64,000 nucleotides of DNA, taken from contig CAVOZH010000011.1 of NCBI GenBank assembly GCA_963700955.1, forward strand, positions 682,001 through 746,000. Direction: 5' to 3'. Below the pieces are notes generated by a model. That model was given only the letters and a program-made list of their open reading frames with translations. It was not told where the DNA came from and did no database searches. Shown here piece by piece: positions 7,671 to 16,228 of this stretch. This DNA comes from Nocardioides_C sp963700955. GTDB taxonomy: Bacteria > Actinomycetota > Actinomycetes > Propionibacteriales > Nocardioidaceae. Within the stretch, counting starts at the first letter, position 1; each line of letters begins with the position of its first letter. A program made the translations under genes and the position numbers.

Positions 7671-8051
7671 ATGGGATCGACGCTGTCCGAGGTCCTCGGC
7701 GAAGCCGTTCGAGCCCTCGTCGACGCACAGGTCGCTCTCGACCAGCGTGCTGCCGACACCGACCGGTGGGACCGCGAAGGGCTTCCACCAGTGGCGTTGG
7801 CCTACGCCGAGAGCAGGTTGGTCCTCGCCGTACCCGTTCGCGCCCAGGCTGTCGCGGGCGCGAACGGGGCGGTGACCCTCGCTCCCGTACGACGACGCAA
7901 TGGCGACCCGGCGGGAGCCGGTGGCGACTCACCTGCGTCGGTCGTGAGCCTCACCATCGGCCTGAAGAGACATAGCACCAACGCAGTCGTAGGGAGGGAG
8001 ACCGATGGTCGAACAGTGGACGCTGACCGGACAGGTGCGGCGCAAGAGTGA
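7671..8051 (+). CDS. Small unknown protein of lytic locus
   Basis: The 126-residue frame starts 13 bases after the previous stop. Residues 1-32 are helical (LSEVLGEAVRALVDAQVALD), followed by PPVALAYAESRLVLAVPV, a beta-rich part, and a low-complexity tail from about residue 85. It overlaps the next gene by 47 bases. That is unusually long and means its last 15 residues are coded in the same DNA as the start of the next protein. I know of similar small proteins next to DUF2589-like genes, but this is an impression. No ribosome binding site is obvious, so translation may be coupled to the upstream gene. Confidence 0.6.
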   Translation: MGSTLSEVLGEAVRALVDAQVALDQRAADTDRWDREGLPPVALAYAESRLVLAVPVRAQAVAGANGAVTLAPVRRRNGDPAGAGGDSPASVVSLTIGLKRHSTNAVVGRETDGRTVDADRTGAAQE

Positions 8052-9114
8052 CGGCGCACCGGTGCAGCACGTCGTGGTCGAGGCGTGGGACAAGGACGTG
8101 CGCTTCCACAGCCTGCTCGGGCGCCAAGAGGTCGCAGGCGATGGACGCTTCGCCATCGCCTTTGACGAGCAGTACTTCGGCGACTACGGCGGAGACCACC
8201 GTCCGGATGCCTTCTTCAAGGTGTTCCGAGACGGCTTCCTCCTGCTCACGACCGAGGGGGTGCCTCGCTCGAACTTGGCGCCGGGAACGCACACCGTCCT
8301 TCTCGACGTACCCGATGCAAACCTGCAGGCGCATCCCGCGGACGGCGGTGCGGTCACTCCCTCCACGCCGGTGACCAACGAGGTCGTCCTGCATGAGCTC
8401 GGGACCGCGTTGGCCGCCACCTTGGCCACCGTCCAGCGCGAGCTGCAGCGCTACCCAGGCGCCGCCGGAGTCCAGGTCGTCGACGAGCTCGACATCACGC
8501 TCCCAGTCGCGCTGCGCACCGACGACCTCGGTCAGGTGCTTGCGACGGTGACCAGTACGGCGAGTGCTGACACGACCTTGGGAAGCATCCGGTTGCGCAC
8601 CCGTCCCCAACCGGTCAACGCTCCCCGACCGGTCCTCGCCCCGCAGTCCCTTGACGTCCTTCCGCAGCTGCAGCCCGCGGAGGTCGAGGACCTACGACGA
8701 CGAAGGGTCTTCACCGTCGACGACCTGCAACGTGTCGGCAGCACGCGGCCCGGGCTCGAGGCGCTCAGCAAGATCGTGCCGGCCGAGCGGCTGCACAAGG
8801 CGATCGAACAGAGCGAGCTGCTGTCTCTGGGCTCCCTGCCACCCAAGGTCGCCGAAGAGCTCGTCCACGCCAAGGTCACGAGTCCGGGGGAACTCGTGGA
8901 CCGCGACCCGAAGACCCTGGCGAAGACCCTGACCAAGCGACTCGGCGAAGAGGTGACGGTCGCCGACATCACGTCATGGCAGGCCGATCTCCGCGACCTG
9001 ATGCGGATCGACCTGCCGTCGCGTGCCCCCGCGGAGCGGCCGGCTCCGCAGAACACAGGCCCGGCACCCGAAACGGCCCCCGAGCTGTCCCTGTCCGTTG
9101 ACACCAGAAGGTGA
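8005..9114 (+). CDS. Transthyretin-like domain protein with helical-hairpin tail
   Basis: The start at 8005 is set by GGGAGGGAG. The 369-residue product opens with a beta-sandwich resembling transthyretin-like/carboxypeptidase-regulatory domains (about residues 5-100: LTGQVRRKSDGAPVQHVVV, EAWDKD, GDGRFAIAF). The middle (130-220) is mixed alpha/beta. Residues 230-345 contain two repeats of short helices (LRRRRVFTVDDLQRVGS; LVHAKVTSPGELVDRDP) like helix-hairpin-helix/DUF4332 modules. The end is Pro/Ala-rich. Such N-terminal sandwiches occur as structural modules in secreted and toxin-related proteins. A scaffold or delivery role for the peptidase and lysin downstream is my inference. No signal peptide. 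Confidence 0.75.
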   Translation: MVEQWTLTGQVRRKSDGAPVQHVVVEAWDKDVRFHSLLGRQEVAGDGRFAIAFDEQYFGDYGGDHRPDAFFKVFRDGFLLLTTEGVPRSNLAPGTHTVLLDVPDANLQAHPADGGAVTPSTPVTNEVVLHELGTALAATLATVQRELQRYPGAAGVQVVDELDITLPVALRTDDLGQVLATVTSTASADTTLGSIRLRTRPQPVNAPRPVLAPQSLDVLPQLQPAEVEDLRRRRVFTVDDLQRVGSTRPGLEALSKIVPAERLHKAIEQSELLSLGSLPPKVAEELVHAKVTSPGELVDRDPKTLAKTLTKRLGEEVTVADITSWQADLRDLMRIDLPSRAPAERPAPQNTGPAPETAPELSLSVDTRR

Positions 9115-9119
9115 TCTCC

Positions 9120-9839
9120 ATGGCCCAACCCGCACTCGGCCGTCTCGTGCCACCTGACTTCGAGCACATCCAGAAGTACGGCTACGGAAGGATCCTCGCG
9201 GCGACGGTCGCCCAGACCGTCGAGCGGACGCTGCCTCTGCCCAGGTACCGGGAGAAGTACCTCCAAGGCAGGTCGAACGCGTGCGTCGGCTTCTCGGTCT
9301 CGTGGATGATGTCCATCCTGAACCGCCGCTACTACGACGCGCTGTGGCTGTGGCGACACGCCAAGGAGATCGACGGCTGGAGCGGCAACGACGGTGCCGA
9401 CGACAACAACGGCACGTACCTGCGCGCGGGTCTCGATGTGCTCCGGGACGAGGGCCACAGGCGCGTGTTCCGGGGTAACTCGCGCGAGCCGGACATGCAG
9501 GAAGGGATCAAGGCCAACCGCTGGGCAGCAGACGTCGACGAGATCCGGACCGCCATCGCGAGCGGGACGCCGGTGGTTCTCGGCATCAACTGGTACCAGT
9601 CCTTCTTCACCCCTGGTGAGCACGCAGGACGTCACTGGATCGGCCAGGGCAAGCCAGGCACGTGGGGTGGCCGACCGAAGCTGGGTCACGCCATCTGCGC
9701 CTATGGAGCCTCCGACCGCTACCAGGCGTTCAAGCTCGTCAACACCTGGGACAGCTGGCCCGTGGTGTACATCCCGTACGAGACCGTGACGCAGCTCCTG
9801 TCGGAGGACGGCGAAGCCGCGGTCGTCACCGACCGCTGA
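9120..9839 (+). CDS. Papain-like (C1-type) cysteine peptidase without signal or propeptide
   Basis: ATG at 9120 follows AGAAGG by about 8 bases; an alternative GTG at 9111 overlaps the previous stop. The 239-residue protein shows a C1 peptidase core: Cys55 in GRSNACVGFSVSW, His190 in KLGHAICAYG and Asn208 in VNTWDSWP, with the usual Trp two residues after Asn. DGADDNNGTY at 91-100 and PVVLGINWY at 151-159 also match bacterial papain homologues. Unlike secreted papains there is no signal peptide and no inhibitory propeptide; only about 40 residues precede the Cys region. It could process the other locus products or act after cell lysis or export. Gap to the next gene: 71 bases. Confidence 0.85.
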   Translation: MAQPALGRLVPPDFEHIQKYGYGRILAATVAQTVERTLPLPRYREKYLQGRSNACVGFSVSWMMSILNRRYYDALWLWRHAKEIDGWSGNDGADDNNGTYLRAGLDVLRDEGHRRVFRGNSREPDMQEGIKANRWAADVDEIRTAIASGTPVVLGINWYQSFFTPGEHAGRHWIGQGKPGTWGGRPKLGHAICAYGASDRYQAFKLVNTWDSWPVVYIPYETVTQLLSEDGEAAVVTDR

Positions 9840-9871
9840 CACAGCTCCGACATTCATCGAAACGGCAAACC

Positions 9872-9891
9872 CCGAGTCCTCCGTGACTCGG
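9872..9891 (+). other. Short hairpin between peptidase and lysin genes
   Basis: CCGAGTC and GACTCGG form a 7-pair stem with a 6-base loop. There is no T run, so it is at best a weak attenuator or an mRNA-stabilising element between the two genes. Confidence 0.4.
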
Positions 9892-9910
9892 CGCTCGAAG
9901 GGGGCAACGG

Positions 9911-11170
9911 ATGGTGAAGGAAAATCGAGACCGGCTTGACCTGCTCCAGCCGGAGGTCCGCGAGAAGGCGCGCTCCGCGTTCGACCGCGGTCAACGCAGA
10001 GGACTCGACATCTGCATCGTGAGCACGCTTCGGACCTACCCCGAGCAGCAGGAGCTCTACGCGCAGGGACGGACCAAGCCCGGCAACGTCGTGACCAACG
10101 CGAAGCCCGGTTACAGCTACCACAACTTCGGCCTGGCGCTCGACTTCGCGGTCATCAAGAACGGACGACTCGTCTGGGACCAGGAGCATCCGCACTGGAG
10201 GGAGTTCGTCCGGATCGCCAAGGAAGAGGGGTTCGCCTGGGGCGGCGACTGGGCCTCCTTCAAGGACTACCCTCACCTCGAGATCGCCAACGCGCCGAGC
10301 CTTGCGACCCTGCGAATGCGGTTCCCCCACGGGTGGACGGCGGAGACCGATCCACCGGCAAAGTGGCAGGCGCGCGATGAGCTGCCGCTGCGGCGTGGGC
10401 ACAAGGACGGGACCAAACGCCTCGTCTCGCAGCTGCAAAGGCGGCTGCGCATCGACGTCGACGGGCAGTTCGGTCACGGGACCGAGCAGGCCGTGAAGCA
10501 GTGGCAAGCGGTTCACGACAAGCGCGGCAAGAGCGTCCCTCGCGGCACCGGGCTCGAGGTCGACGGCGTCGTCGGCGAGATCACGTGGGGCGCCCTGTTC
10601 GCCGAGGACGTGACCGACAAGGGGTGGTTGGCGCCCCAGGAGATCGCCCGAGCGGTGGGCGCGAAGACCCCTGACGTGTCCGCCAACTGGCCGCTCGTCG
10701 ACAAGGCCCTCGGAAAGGCCGGGATGAGCGACGATGCGACGCGGATCGCGGCCGTCGCCACGATAGTCACTGAGGTCGGCACACGGTTCGAACCCATTCA
10801 CGAGCACGGCAGCCCCGCATACTTCACGCGGATGTACGAAGGACGCCGGGACCTCGGCAACACCGAACCCGGGGACGGCGCTCGCTACCACGGCCGCGGG
10901 TACATCCAGCTGACCGGCCGCGCCAACTACCGCCGTTACGGTCAAGTGCTCGGTGTCCCGCTCGAGAGCAGACCCGACCTGGCGCTCGACTCGGACGTGG
11001 CTGCACGCGTGCTCGCCGAGTACTTCAAAGCGCGCGACATCGGCAGCAGTGCGCGTCGAGGTGACTGGCGGGCGGTGCGGAAGAAGGTGAACGGAGGGTT
11101 CAACGGGTGGTCGACGTTCGACCGCCTTGTCCAGGCGTTGAGCAGGGCCACTCCCCGGGCCGGGCAGTGA
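9911..11170 (+). CDS. Three-domain cell-wall lysin: M15 peptidase, peptidoglycan-binding, GH19-like
   Basis: ATG at 9911 follows AAGGGGG. The 419-residue product has three modules. Residues 1-130 are an LD-carboxypeptidase/L-Ala-D-Glu peptidase of the M15 type, with zinc ligands His71 and Asp78 (YHNFGLALDF) and His122 (YPHLEI). Residues 158-230 are a PG_binding_1 domain (LPLRRGHKDG, VDGQFGHGTEQAVKQWQ, GLEVDGVVGEITW). Residues 240-419 are a GH19/lysozyme-like domain with candidate acid Glu288 (TIVTEVG) and the signature YHGRGYIQLTGRANY at 326-340. It should cut both peptide stems and glycan. There is no signal peptide, as in phage endolysins that rely on holins or on lysis. Confidence 0.9.
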   Translation: MVKENRDRLDLLQPEVREKARSAFDRGQRRGLDICIVSTLRTYPEQQELYAQGRTKPGNVVTNAKPGYSYHNFGLALDFAVIKNGRLVWDQEHPHWREFVRIAKEEGFAWGGDWASFKDYPHLEIANAPSLATLRMRFPHGWTAETDPPAKWQARDELPLRRGHKDGTKRLVSQLQRRLRIDVDGQFGHGTEQAVKQWQAVHDKRGKSVPRGTGLEVDGVVGEITWGALFAEDVTDKGWLAPQEIARAVGAKTPDVSANWPLVDKALGKAGMSDDATRIAAVATIVTEVGTRFEPIHEHGSPAYFTRMYEGRRDLGNTEPGDGARYHGRGYIQLTGRANYRRYGQVLGVPLESRPDLALDSDVAARVLAEYFKARDIGSSARRGDWRAVRKKVNGGFNGWSTFDRLVQALSRATPRAGQ

Positions 11171-11251
11171 AGGGCCGGCTAGGTGGGATCGCCAAGCCGC
11201 GCTTGAGGCGCCATCGGCTGACCCGGCCGAGCTTCGAGGCGCGAGAGGGCG

Positions 11252-11965
11252 TCAGGCCTCCAGGTACTCGTGGAAGAACGCCGCGATGCGACGTCGCGCG
11301 TCCTGCGCTGACTCCTCCTTGTAGTCCATGTGAGTGAACTTCCCCATGACGACGGTCCACTTGGGCATCGTGTCGCCGAAGTCGTTCATGAACGCGTGGC
11401 CGGCATCGGCGTACACCTTGATGTCGTGCGCCACCTCGTTCGCCCGGAGTGCCTGCTCGAGCTTCGCAGGCGCCTTGCGCAGGGCGAGGTCTTTGGCGCC
11501 GTAGCTCCCAACCACCGGGCACGAGTCGGCGAGCCGCGTCATCGCGTCGCGCGGCACCATTCCGTAGTTGACGCTCGACGCGGAGTAGCGGCCGTCCGCG
11601 GCGAGAAGCAGCGCGAAGCCGCCGCCCATGCAGAACCCGATCACGCCGACCTTGCCGGTGCAGTCCTCGCGCCCCGTCAGGTACTCGCGCGCGGCCTCGA
11701 GATCCTCGAACACGCGGCCCTCCCCGGCGAGTCCTGCGCGGAAGGTGCTGAACATGCACTTCGCCCGCCCGCCCCAGTAGTACAGGTCGGGCGCCACCGC
11801 GAGGAACCCCTCCCGCGCCAGCCAGTCCACCTGCCTGCGCAGGTCGTCGCTCATGCCGAGCGCGTCCTGGATGACGAGTACGCCGGGCCAGGGCCCTTCA
11901 CCGTCCGGGACCGCCACATAGGCAGTCATCGCACCGTCCGGCCGCGCGATGGAAACGGTCGTCAT
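11252..11965 (-). CDS. Dienelactone hydrolase family protein
   Basis: The ATG at 11965 has GGAGGAG upstream. The 237-residue product matches the dienelactone hydrolase fold: nucleophile Cys112 in GFCMGGGF, Asp159 in GAKDL and His190 in DAGHAFMN. In the family this enzyme hydrolyses lactones such as dienelactone in chlorocatechol breakdown, but many members are general esterases, and no catechol genes are near. It has no signal peptide and lies just upstream of ahpF with 68 bases between, so it may be co-transcribed as the last gene of a leftward unit. Confidence 0.88.
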   Translation of the reverse strand: MTTVSIARPDGAMTAYVAVPDGEGPWPGVLVIQDALGMSDDLRRQVDWLAREGFLAVAPDLYYWGGRAKCMFSTFRAGLAGEGRVFEDLEAAREYLTGREDCTGKVGVIGFCMGGGFALLLAADGRYSASSVNYGMVPRDAMTRLADSCPVVGSYGAKDLALRKAPAKLEQALRANEVAHDIKVYADAGHAFMNDFGDTMPKWTVVMGKFTHMDYKEESAQDARRRIAAFFHEYLEA

Positions 11966-12033
11966 GGGTCGCTCCTCCGTCGGGCTCCTCAGGTGGTCGC
12001 CCTCAGTCAAACACCCTCGGCCGGAGAAACGCC

Positions 12034-13611
12034 TCAGCCGGCGGAATCCGCTGCCGGTGCGGAGGTGCGGATCAGGTGGTCGAACGCGCTGAGCGCTGCG
12101 GTGGAGCCGGCACCCATCGCGGTCACGATCTGCTTGTAGGGCACCGTGGTGCAGTCGCCCGCGGCGAAGACACCCGGCACGGAGGTTGCTCCGCGGTCGT
12201 CCACGACGACCTCGTTGTGGTCGGTGAGCTCGACGGCCCCCTCGAGCCACTCGGTGTTGGGCAGCAGGCCGATCTGCACGAACACGCCCTCGAGATCGAG
12301 GCGGTGGCCCTCACCGGTCGCGCGGTCGTCGTACTTCAGTCCGGTGACCTTGGCGCCGTCGCCGACGACCTCGGTGGTGCCGGCGCTGACGAGTACGTCG
12401 ACGTTGGGAAGGCTGTGGAGCTTCCTCTGCAGTACGTCGTCCGCGCGGAGCTTGTCGTCGTACTCGAGGAGGGTCACGTGCGCGACCACGCCGGCCAGGT
12501 CGATGGCTGCCTCGACGCCGGAGTTCCCGCCGCCGATCACCGCGACGCGCTTGCCCCTGAAGAGGGGGCCGTCGCAGTGGGGGCAGTAGGTCACGCCCTT
12601 GTTGCGGTACTCCTCCTCGCCGGGAACACCCATGTGCCGCCAGCGGGCGCCGGGGGAGAGGACCACGGTGCGACCCTGGACGGTCGCGCCACCCTCGAGC
12701 TCGAGCGTGTGCAGGTCGCCGCGCTGGCCGGGCATGAGCCGAGCGACCCGCTGCCTGTCCATCACGTCGACGTCGTAGTCCGAGAGGTGCTGGTCGAGGG
12801 CAGCCGCGAACTTGGGCCCCTCGGTGTAGGGCACGGAGATGAAGTTCTCGATCGCCATGGTGTCGAGGACCTGGCCGCCGATGCGCTCGGCGACGACGCC
12901 CGTCCGGATGCCCTTGCGGGCCGCGTAGATCGCCGACGAGACTCCCGCGGGGCCGGCCCCGACCACGAGTACGTCGAACGGCTCCTTGCCGCGGATCTCC
13001 TCCGCCGCCTTCTCGGTGGCGCTGGAGTCGAGCTTGGCCACGATCTGCTCGAGGGTCATCCGGCCCTGGTCGAAGAGCTCGCCGTTGAGGAACACGGTCG
13101 GCACGGCCATCACGCCGCGCGCCTCGACCTCGTCCTGGAACAGCGCCCCGTCGATCGCGACGTGGCTGATGCCCGGGTTGAGCACGCTCATCAGGTTGAG
13201 CGCCTGTACGACGTCGGGGCAGTTCTGGCAGGACAGGGAGAGGAAGGTCTCGAAGTGGTACTCGCCGTCGAGCGCCTGGATCTGCTCGGCGACCTCGTCG
13301 GAGACGGCCGGCGGGTGGCCGCCCACCTGGAGCAGGGCGAGCACGAACGAGGTCAGCTCGTGGCCGAGCGGGATGCCCGCGAAGCGCACCGACACGTCCG
13401 TGCCGGTCCGTACGACGGCGAAGGAGGGCCGGCGCTCGTCGTCGTCCCGGCGAACGGCCGTGATGTTGTCCGACAGCGAGGCGACCTCGTCGAGCAGCTC
13501 CCTCAGCTGGGTCGACTTCTCGCTCTCGTCCAGGGACGCGACCAGCTCCACAGGTCGCTGGACCAGCTTCAGGTGCGTGGCGAGCTGCTTGGACAGAGCC
13601 GGGTCGAGCAC
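12034..13611 (-). CDS. ahpF: Alkyl hydroperoxide reductase subunit F
   Basis: GTG at 13611 is preceded by GGAGG at 5 bases. The 525-residue flavoprotein has the AhpF layout. An N-terminal tandem thioredoxin-fold domain carries Cys128/Cys131 (SCQNC). The FAD motif GAGPAG sits near 218. The thioredoxin-reductase-like redox pair is Cys343/Cys346 (YCPHC). The NAD(P) motif GGGNSG follows, and the C-terminal FAD contact is GVFAAGDCTTVPYKQI. It passes electrons from NAD(P)H to AhpC. It lies downstream of ahpC on the same strand after 108 bases without a clear terminator, so an ahpC-ahpF operon is likely. OxyR-type control is common in this setting, but no oxyR is in the window. Confidence 0.96.
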   Translation of the reverse strand: MLDPALSKQLATHLKLVQRPVELVASLDESEKSTQLRELLDEVASLSDNITAVRRDDDERRPSFAVVRTGTDVSVRFAGIPLGHELTSFVLALLQVGGHPPAVSDEVAEQIQALDGEYHFETFLSLSCQNCPDVVQALNLMSVLNPGISHVAIDGALFQDEVEARGVMAVPTVFLNGELFDQGRMTLEQIVAKLDSSATEKAAEEIRGKEPFDVLVVGAGPAGVSSAIYAARKGIRTGVVAERIGGQVLDTMAIENFISVPYTEGPKFAAALDQHLSDYDVDVMDRQRVARLMPGQRGDLHTLELEGGATVQGRTVVLSPGARWRHMGVPGEEEYRNKGVTYCPHCDGPLFRGKRVAVIGGGNSGVEAAIDLAGVVAHVTLLEYDDKLRADDVLQRKLHSLPNVDVLVSAGTTEVVGDGAKVTGLKYDDRATGEGHRLDLEGVFVQIGLLPNTEWLEGAVELTDHNEVVVDDRGATSVPGVFAAGDCTTVPYKQIVTAMGAGSTAALSAFDHLIRTSAPAADSAG

Positions 13612-13719
13612 GAGGACCTCCAGGGGTAAGACGAACGAGCGGGCGGCGGGAGCCGGTGCGAGACGGCGCGAGACGGGTCGGACCCGCCCCGCGCCGTACT
13701 CACGACCTGCAGAGGTCGG

Positions 13720-14283
13720 TCAGATCTTGCCGACGAGGTCGAGCGACGGGGCCAAGGTGTCGTCGCCTTCCTCCCACTTGGCGGGGCAGACCTCGTTGGG
13801 GTGCTTGCGGACGTACTGCGCCGCCCTCACCTTGCGAAGCAGCTCTGCGGCGTTGCGGCCAACGCCCTCCGAGCTGATCTCCATGAACTGGATGACGCCG
13901 TCGGGGTCGATCAGGAAGGTTGCCCGGTCGGCGAGCCCCTGGCCCTCGCGCATCACGTCGAAGTTGGTGGTGATCGCACCGGTCGGGTCACCGACCATCG
14001 GGTACTGCACCTTGGCGATGGTGTCGGAGCTCTCGTGCCACGCCTTGTGGGTGAAGTGGGTGTCGGTCGACACCGAGTAGATCTCGACGCCGAGGCTCTT
14101 GAAGTCCTCGTAGAGCTCCGCGAGGTCGCCGAGCTCGGTCGGGCACACGAACGTGAAGTCGGCCGGGTAGAAGAACACCACCGACCACGTGCCGCGCAGA
14201 TTCTCGTCGCTCACCTCCACGAACGAGCCGTTGTGGAACGCGGTGGCCTTGAAAGGCTTCACTTCCGTGTTGATCAATGCCAT
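13720..14283 (-). CDS. ahpC: Alkyl hydroperoxide reductase subunit C (2-Cys peroxiredoxin)
   Basis: The 187-residue protein is a typical AhpC/Prx1 peroxiredoxin. Peroxidatic Cys47 lies in DFTFVCPTEL and resolving Cys166 in HPNEVCPAKW. The start at 14283 (MALINTEVKPF) matches the family. It reduces hydrogen peroxide, organic peroxides and peroxynitrite in the cytoplasm using AhpF, encoded next. The 255-base divergent gap to the phosphoesterase gene at 14539 must carry its promoter and any peroxide-responsive operator; no clear OxyR-type dyad could be assigned by eye. Confidence 0.97.
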   Translation of the reverse strand: MALINTEVKPFKATAFHNGSFVEVSDENLRGTWSVVFFYPADFTFVCPTELGDLAELYEDFKSLGVEIYSVSTDTHFTHKAWHESSDTIAKVQYPMVGDPTGAITTNFDVMREGQGLADRATFLIDPDGVIQFMEISSEGVGRNAAELLRKVRAAQYVRKHPNEVCPAKWEEGDDTLAPSLDLVGKI

Positions 14284-14538
14284 CAGGCGGAACCTCCAGA
14301 GTGGGTGTGTTGTCTGTAATCATTCCAGTTTAGGAAGGACGTTACCAATCCACGGACAGCGGCCTGTTACCGGCTCGCCCAGTCCTGATGCGCCGGACCC
14401 GCGCCAATGTGGCCTTCCCCACCGAAATGCACAAACTTGCATGTTCCAGGTGCTTCCACTCATACCGTCGGCGGTGTTGAATCGGCCGGGGCATCGGGGC
14501 CGACACCGAAACACCATCCCTCAACGAGGAGTTGCATC

Positions 14539-15690
14539 ATGCGCAAGCGCAGGACACTCGCCGCACTAGCCGCCCTGGCGGCCGTGGTCGGGGGCTCGAC
14601 CATGGGAGCCCAGGCGTACGCCGCCGGGCCGAAGGACCACAGCAAGGCCGCTCGAGGCGCCCACTCGGCCCGCCTCGACCACATCTTCGTGATCATGCTG
14701 GAGAACCACTCGCAGTCCAGCGTCATCGGCAACGCGAACGCGCCGTTCCTGAACCAGCTGGCCACGAAGTACGTGACCGCTGACCACTACTACGGCGTCA
14801 CGCACCCGTCGATGCCGAACTACATCGCCGCGATCGCCGGCGACACCTTCGGCATCCAGGACGACGAGGACGAGAACCTGGTCAACCTCGACCGCCCCAA
14901 CCTCGTCGACCAGCTCGAGTCGCGCCACGTGCGCTGGGCTGCCTACATGGAGACCCTGCCGCCGGACAAGCAGGCCCGCTACTGGCCGCAGAAGACCAAC
15001 GCCGACGGCACCAAGACCGACATCAAGCTCTACGCGAAGAAGCACAACCCGTTCGTCCTCTTCGACGACGTCAAGAACAGCCCTGCCCGGATGAGCCACG
15101 TCCGCGACTACTCGCGCATGGCCACCGACCTGAACAAGAAGAAGACGCCGCAGTTCGTCTGGATCTCCCCGAACCAGTGCAACGACATGCACGGCGGTGT
15201 CTACGACACGGTCGAGGGTCACCCCGAGACGCCGTGCCCGTACGGCAGCACCAAGGACGACGCGAACGACGCCGCGCTGAAGAAGAAGGCCGACGACTTC
15301 GTGAGGCAGGCCGTCCACACCATCCGCACCTCCAACGCGTGGACGAAGCGTTCCGCGATCGTGATCGTCACCGACGAGAACGACTACAACGCCAGCAACC
15401 CGCAGAACGGCAACTGGGACAGCGCCGAGGGCTGCTGCGACTCGCCGTACGTCGCGGCCCACGACCCCCGGGTCAGCAAGGACTGGCCGGGTGGCACCTA
15501 CGGCGGTGGGCTGATCCCCGCGATCATCGTGTCCCCGAAGGGGCCGCGCGGGTACGTCGACCACACCCGCTACAACCACTACTCGCTGCTGACCACCATC
15601 GAGGAGAACTGGCACCTGCCCTACCTGGGCCACGCCGGTGACCGCGCCGGCGGGGTGCGGCCGATGTGGAAGTCGCTCCTGCACCGGTAG
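14539..15690 (+). CDS. Secreted phosphoesterase (acid phosphatase / phosphoinositide phosphatase-like)
   Basis: The ATG at 14539 follows GAGGAG by 8 bases. Residues 1-29 form a signal peptide with basic start and AYAAG cleavage region. The 383-residue protein belongs to the phosphoesterase (PF04185-type) branch of the alkaline phosphatase superfamily: metal-binding start HIFVIMLENHSQSS, likely nucleophile in THPSMPNYIAAI, QFVWISPNQCNDMHG, VIVTDENDYN and a closing RYNHYSLLTTIEENW. Relatives hydrolyse phosphate monoesters or phospholipid head groups outside the cell. The nearest described actinobacterial type is the secreted acid phosphatase/PI3P phosphatase group; substrate here is unknown. 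Confidence 0.88.
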   Translation: MRKRRTLAALAALAAVVGGSTMGAQAYAAGPKDHSKAARGAHSARLDHIFVIMLENHSQSSVIGNANAPFLNQLATKYVTADHYYGVTHPSMPNYIAAIAGDTFGIQDDEDENLVNLDRPNLVDQLESRHVRWAAYMETLPPDKQARYWPQKTNADGTKTDIKLYAKKHNPFVLFDDVKNSPARMSHVRDYSRMATDLNKKKTPQFVWISPNQCNDMHGGVYDTVEGHPETPCPYGSTKDDANDAALKKKADDFVRQAVHTIRTSNAWTKRSAIVIVTDENDYNASNPQNGNWDSAEGCCDSPYVAAHDPRVSKDWPGGTYGGGLIPAIIVSPKGPRGYVDHTRYNHYSLLTTIEENWHLPYLGHAGDRAGGVRPMWKSLLHR

Positions 15691-15826
15691 CTCGACGAGC
15701 ACGAACGGTCCCGAGACGTGGCCGGCGACACGGAGCCTCTCCGCTGTCGCCGGCCACAACCGCGTTGTGGGGCGGTGCGTGCGCCGTTGCGGCCCGGCGG
15801 CCTGTGACCCGGCTCATTCGGGAAAA

Positions 15827-16105
15827 ATGGGACCCATGCAGGTACGAAGCCGCGCGCGCCTGGCCGCCCTCCGCGTGACGGAGGAGGCGCTGGACAGATA
15901 TCCCGACCACACGGTTGCCGTGGTGCGCAGCGCCCTCGAAAGGTCGGCCCGCCGGCGCACCGGCCGCCGGTTCGAGTCGCGCACGGTTCTGCTCGCGCTG
16001 ACCATCCGCGCGATGGACGTCCATCCTGTCGTCGCCGAGCGCCTCGTGCGCCTGTGGGTGAGGCGGGCGGCCCAGCAGCACCGCGCCGCACAGCTGTCGG
16101 GCTGA
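15827..16105 (+). CDS. Small Arg-rich protein of unknown function
   Basis: Two in-frame ATGs (15827 and 15836) can start a 92- or 89-residue basic protein, MQVRSRARLAALRVTEEALD and onward, helical throughout with ARRRTGRRFESRTVLLALTI and a C-terminal LWVRRAAQQHRAAQL. No cysteine, signal peptide or membrane span. The 5' end lacks a good ribosome binding site. Coding character (GC at third positions, no stop in a long helical frame) is fair. Not recognised. Confidence 0.45.
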   Translation: MGPMQVRSRARLAALRVTEEALDRYPDHTVAVVRSALERSARRRTGRRFESRTVLLALTIRAMDVHPVVAERLVRLWVRRAAQQHRAAQLSG

Positions 16106-16228
16106 CGCACCAGACCACGCCGACCCCGATTCCGGATATCGGGACCACCTCTGCCGAAGCCGGACAAATCGTGATCTAGTTCGTCGTCGCCAGGGATCGG
16201 ACCCTGCGGCAACCAGGAGGTCGGAAGC

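Noticed and set aside
12076..13629. 517-residue plus-strand open frame
   Set aside because: It lies wholly antisense to ahpF and shows the Val/Asp/Glu/Leu-rich composition of a GC-driven shadow, with no motif.
16191..16217. Hairpin CAGGG/CCCTG followed by CGGCAACC before the cholesterol oxidase gene
   Set aside because: It faintly recalls SAM-riboswitch pieces, but there is too little sequence for an aptamer and the gene is unrelated to methionine.
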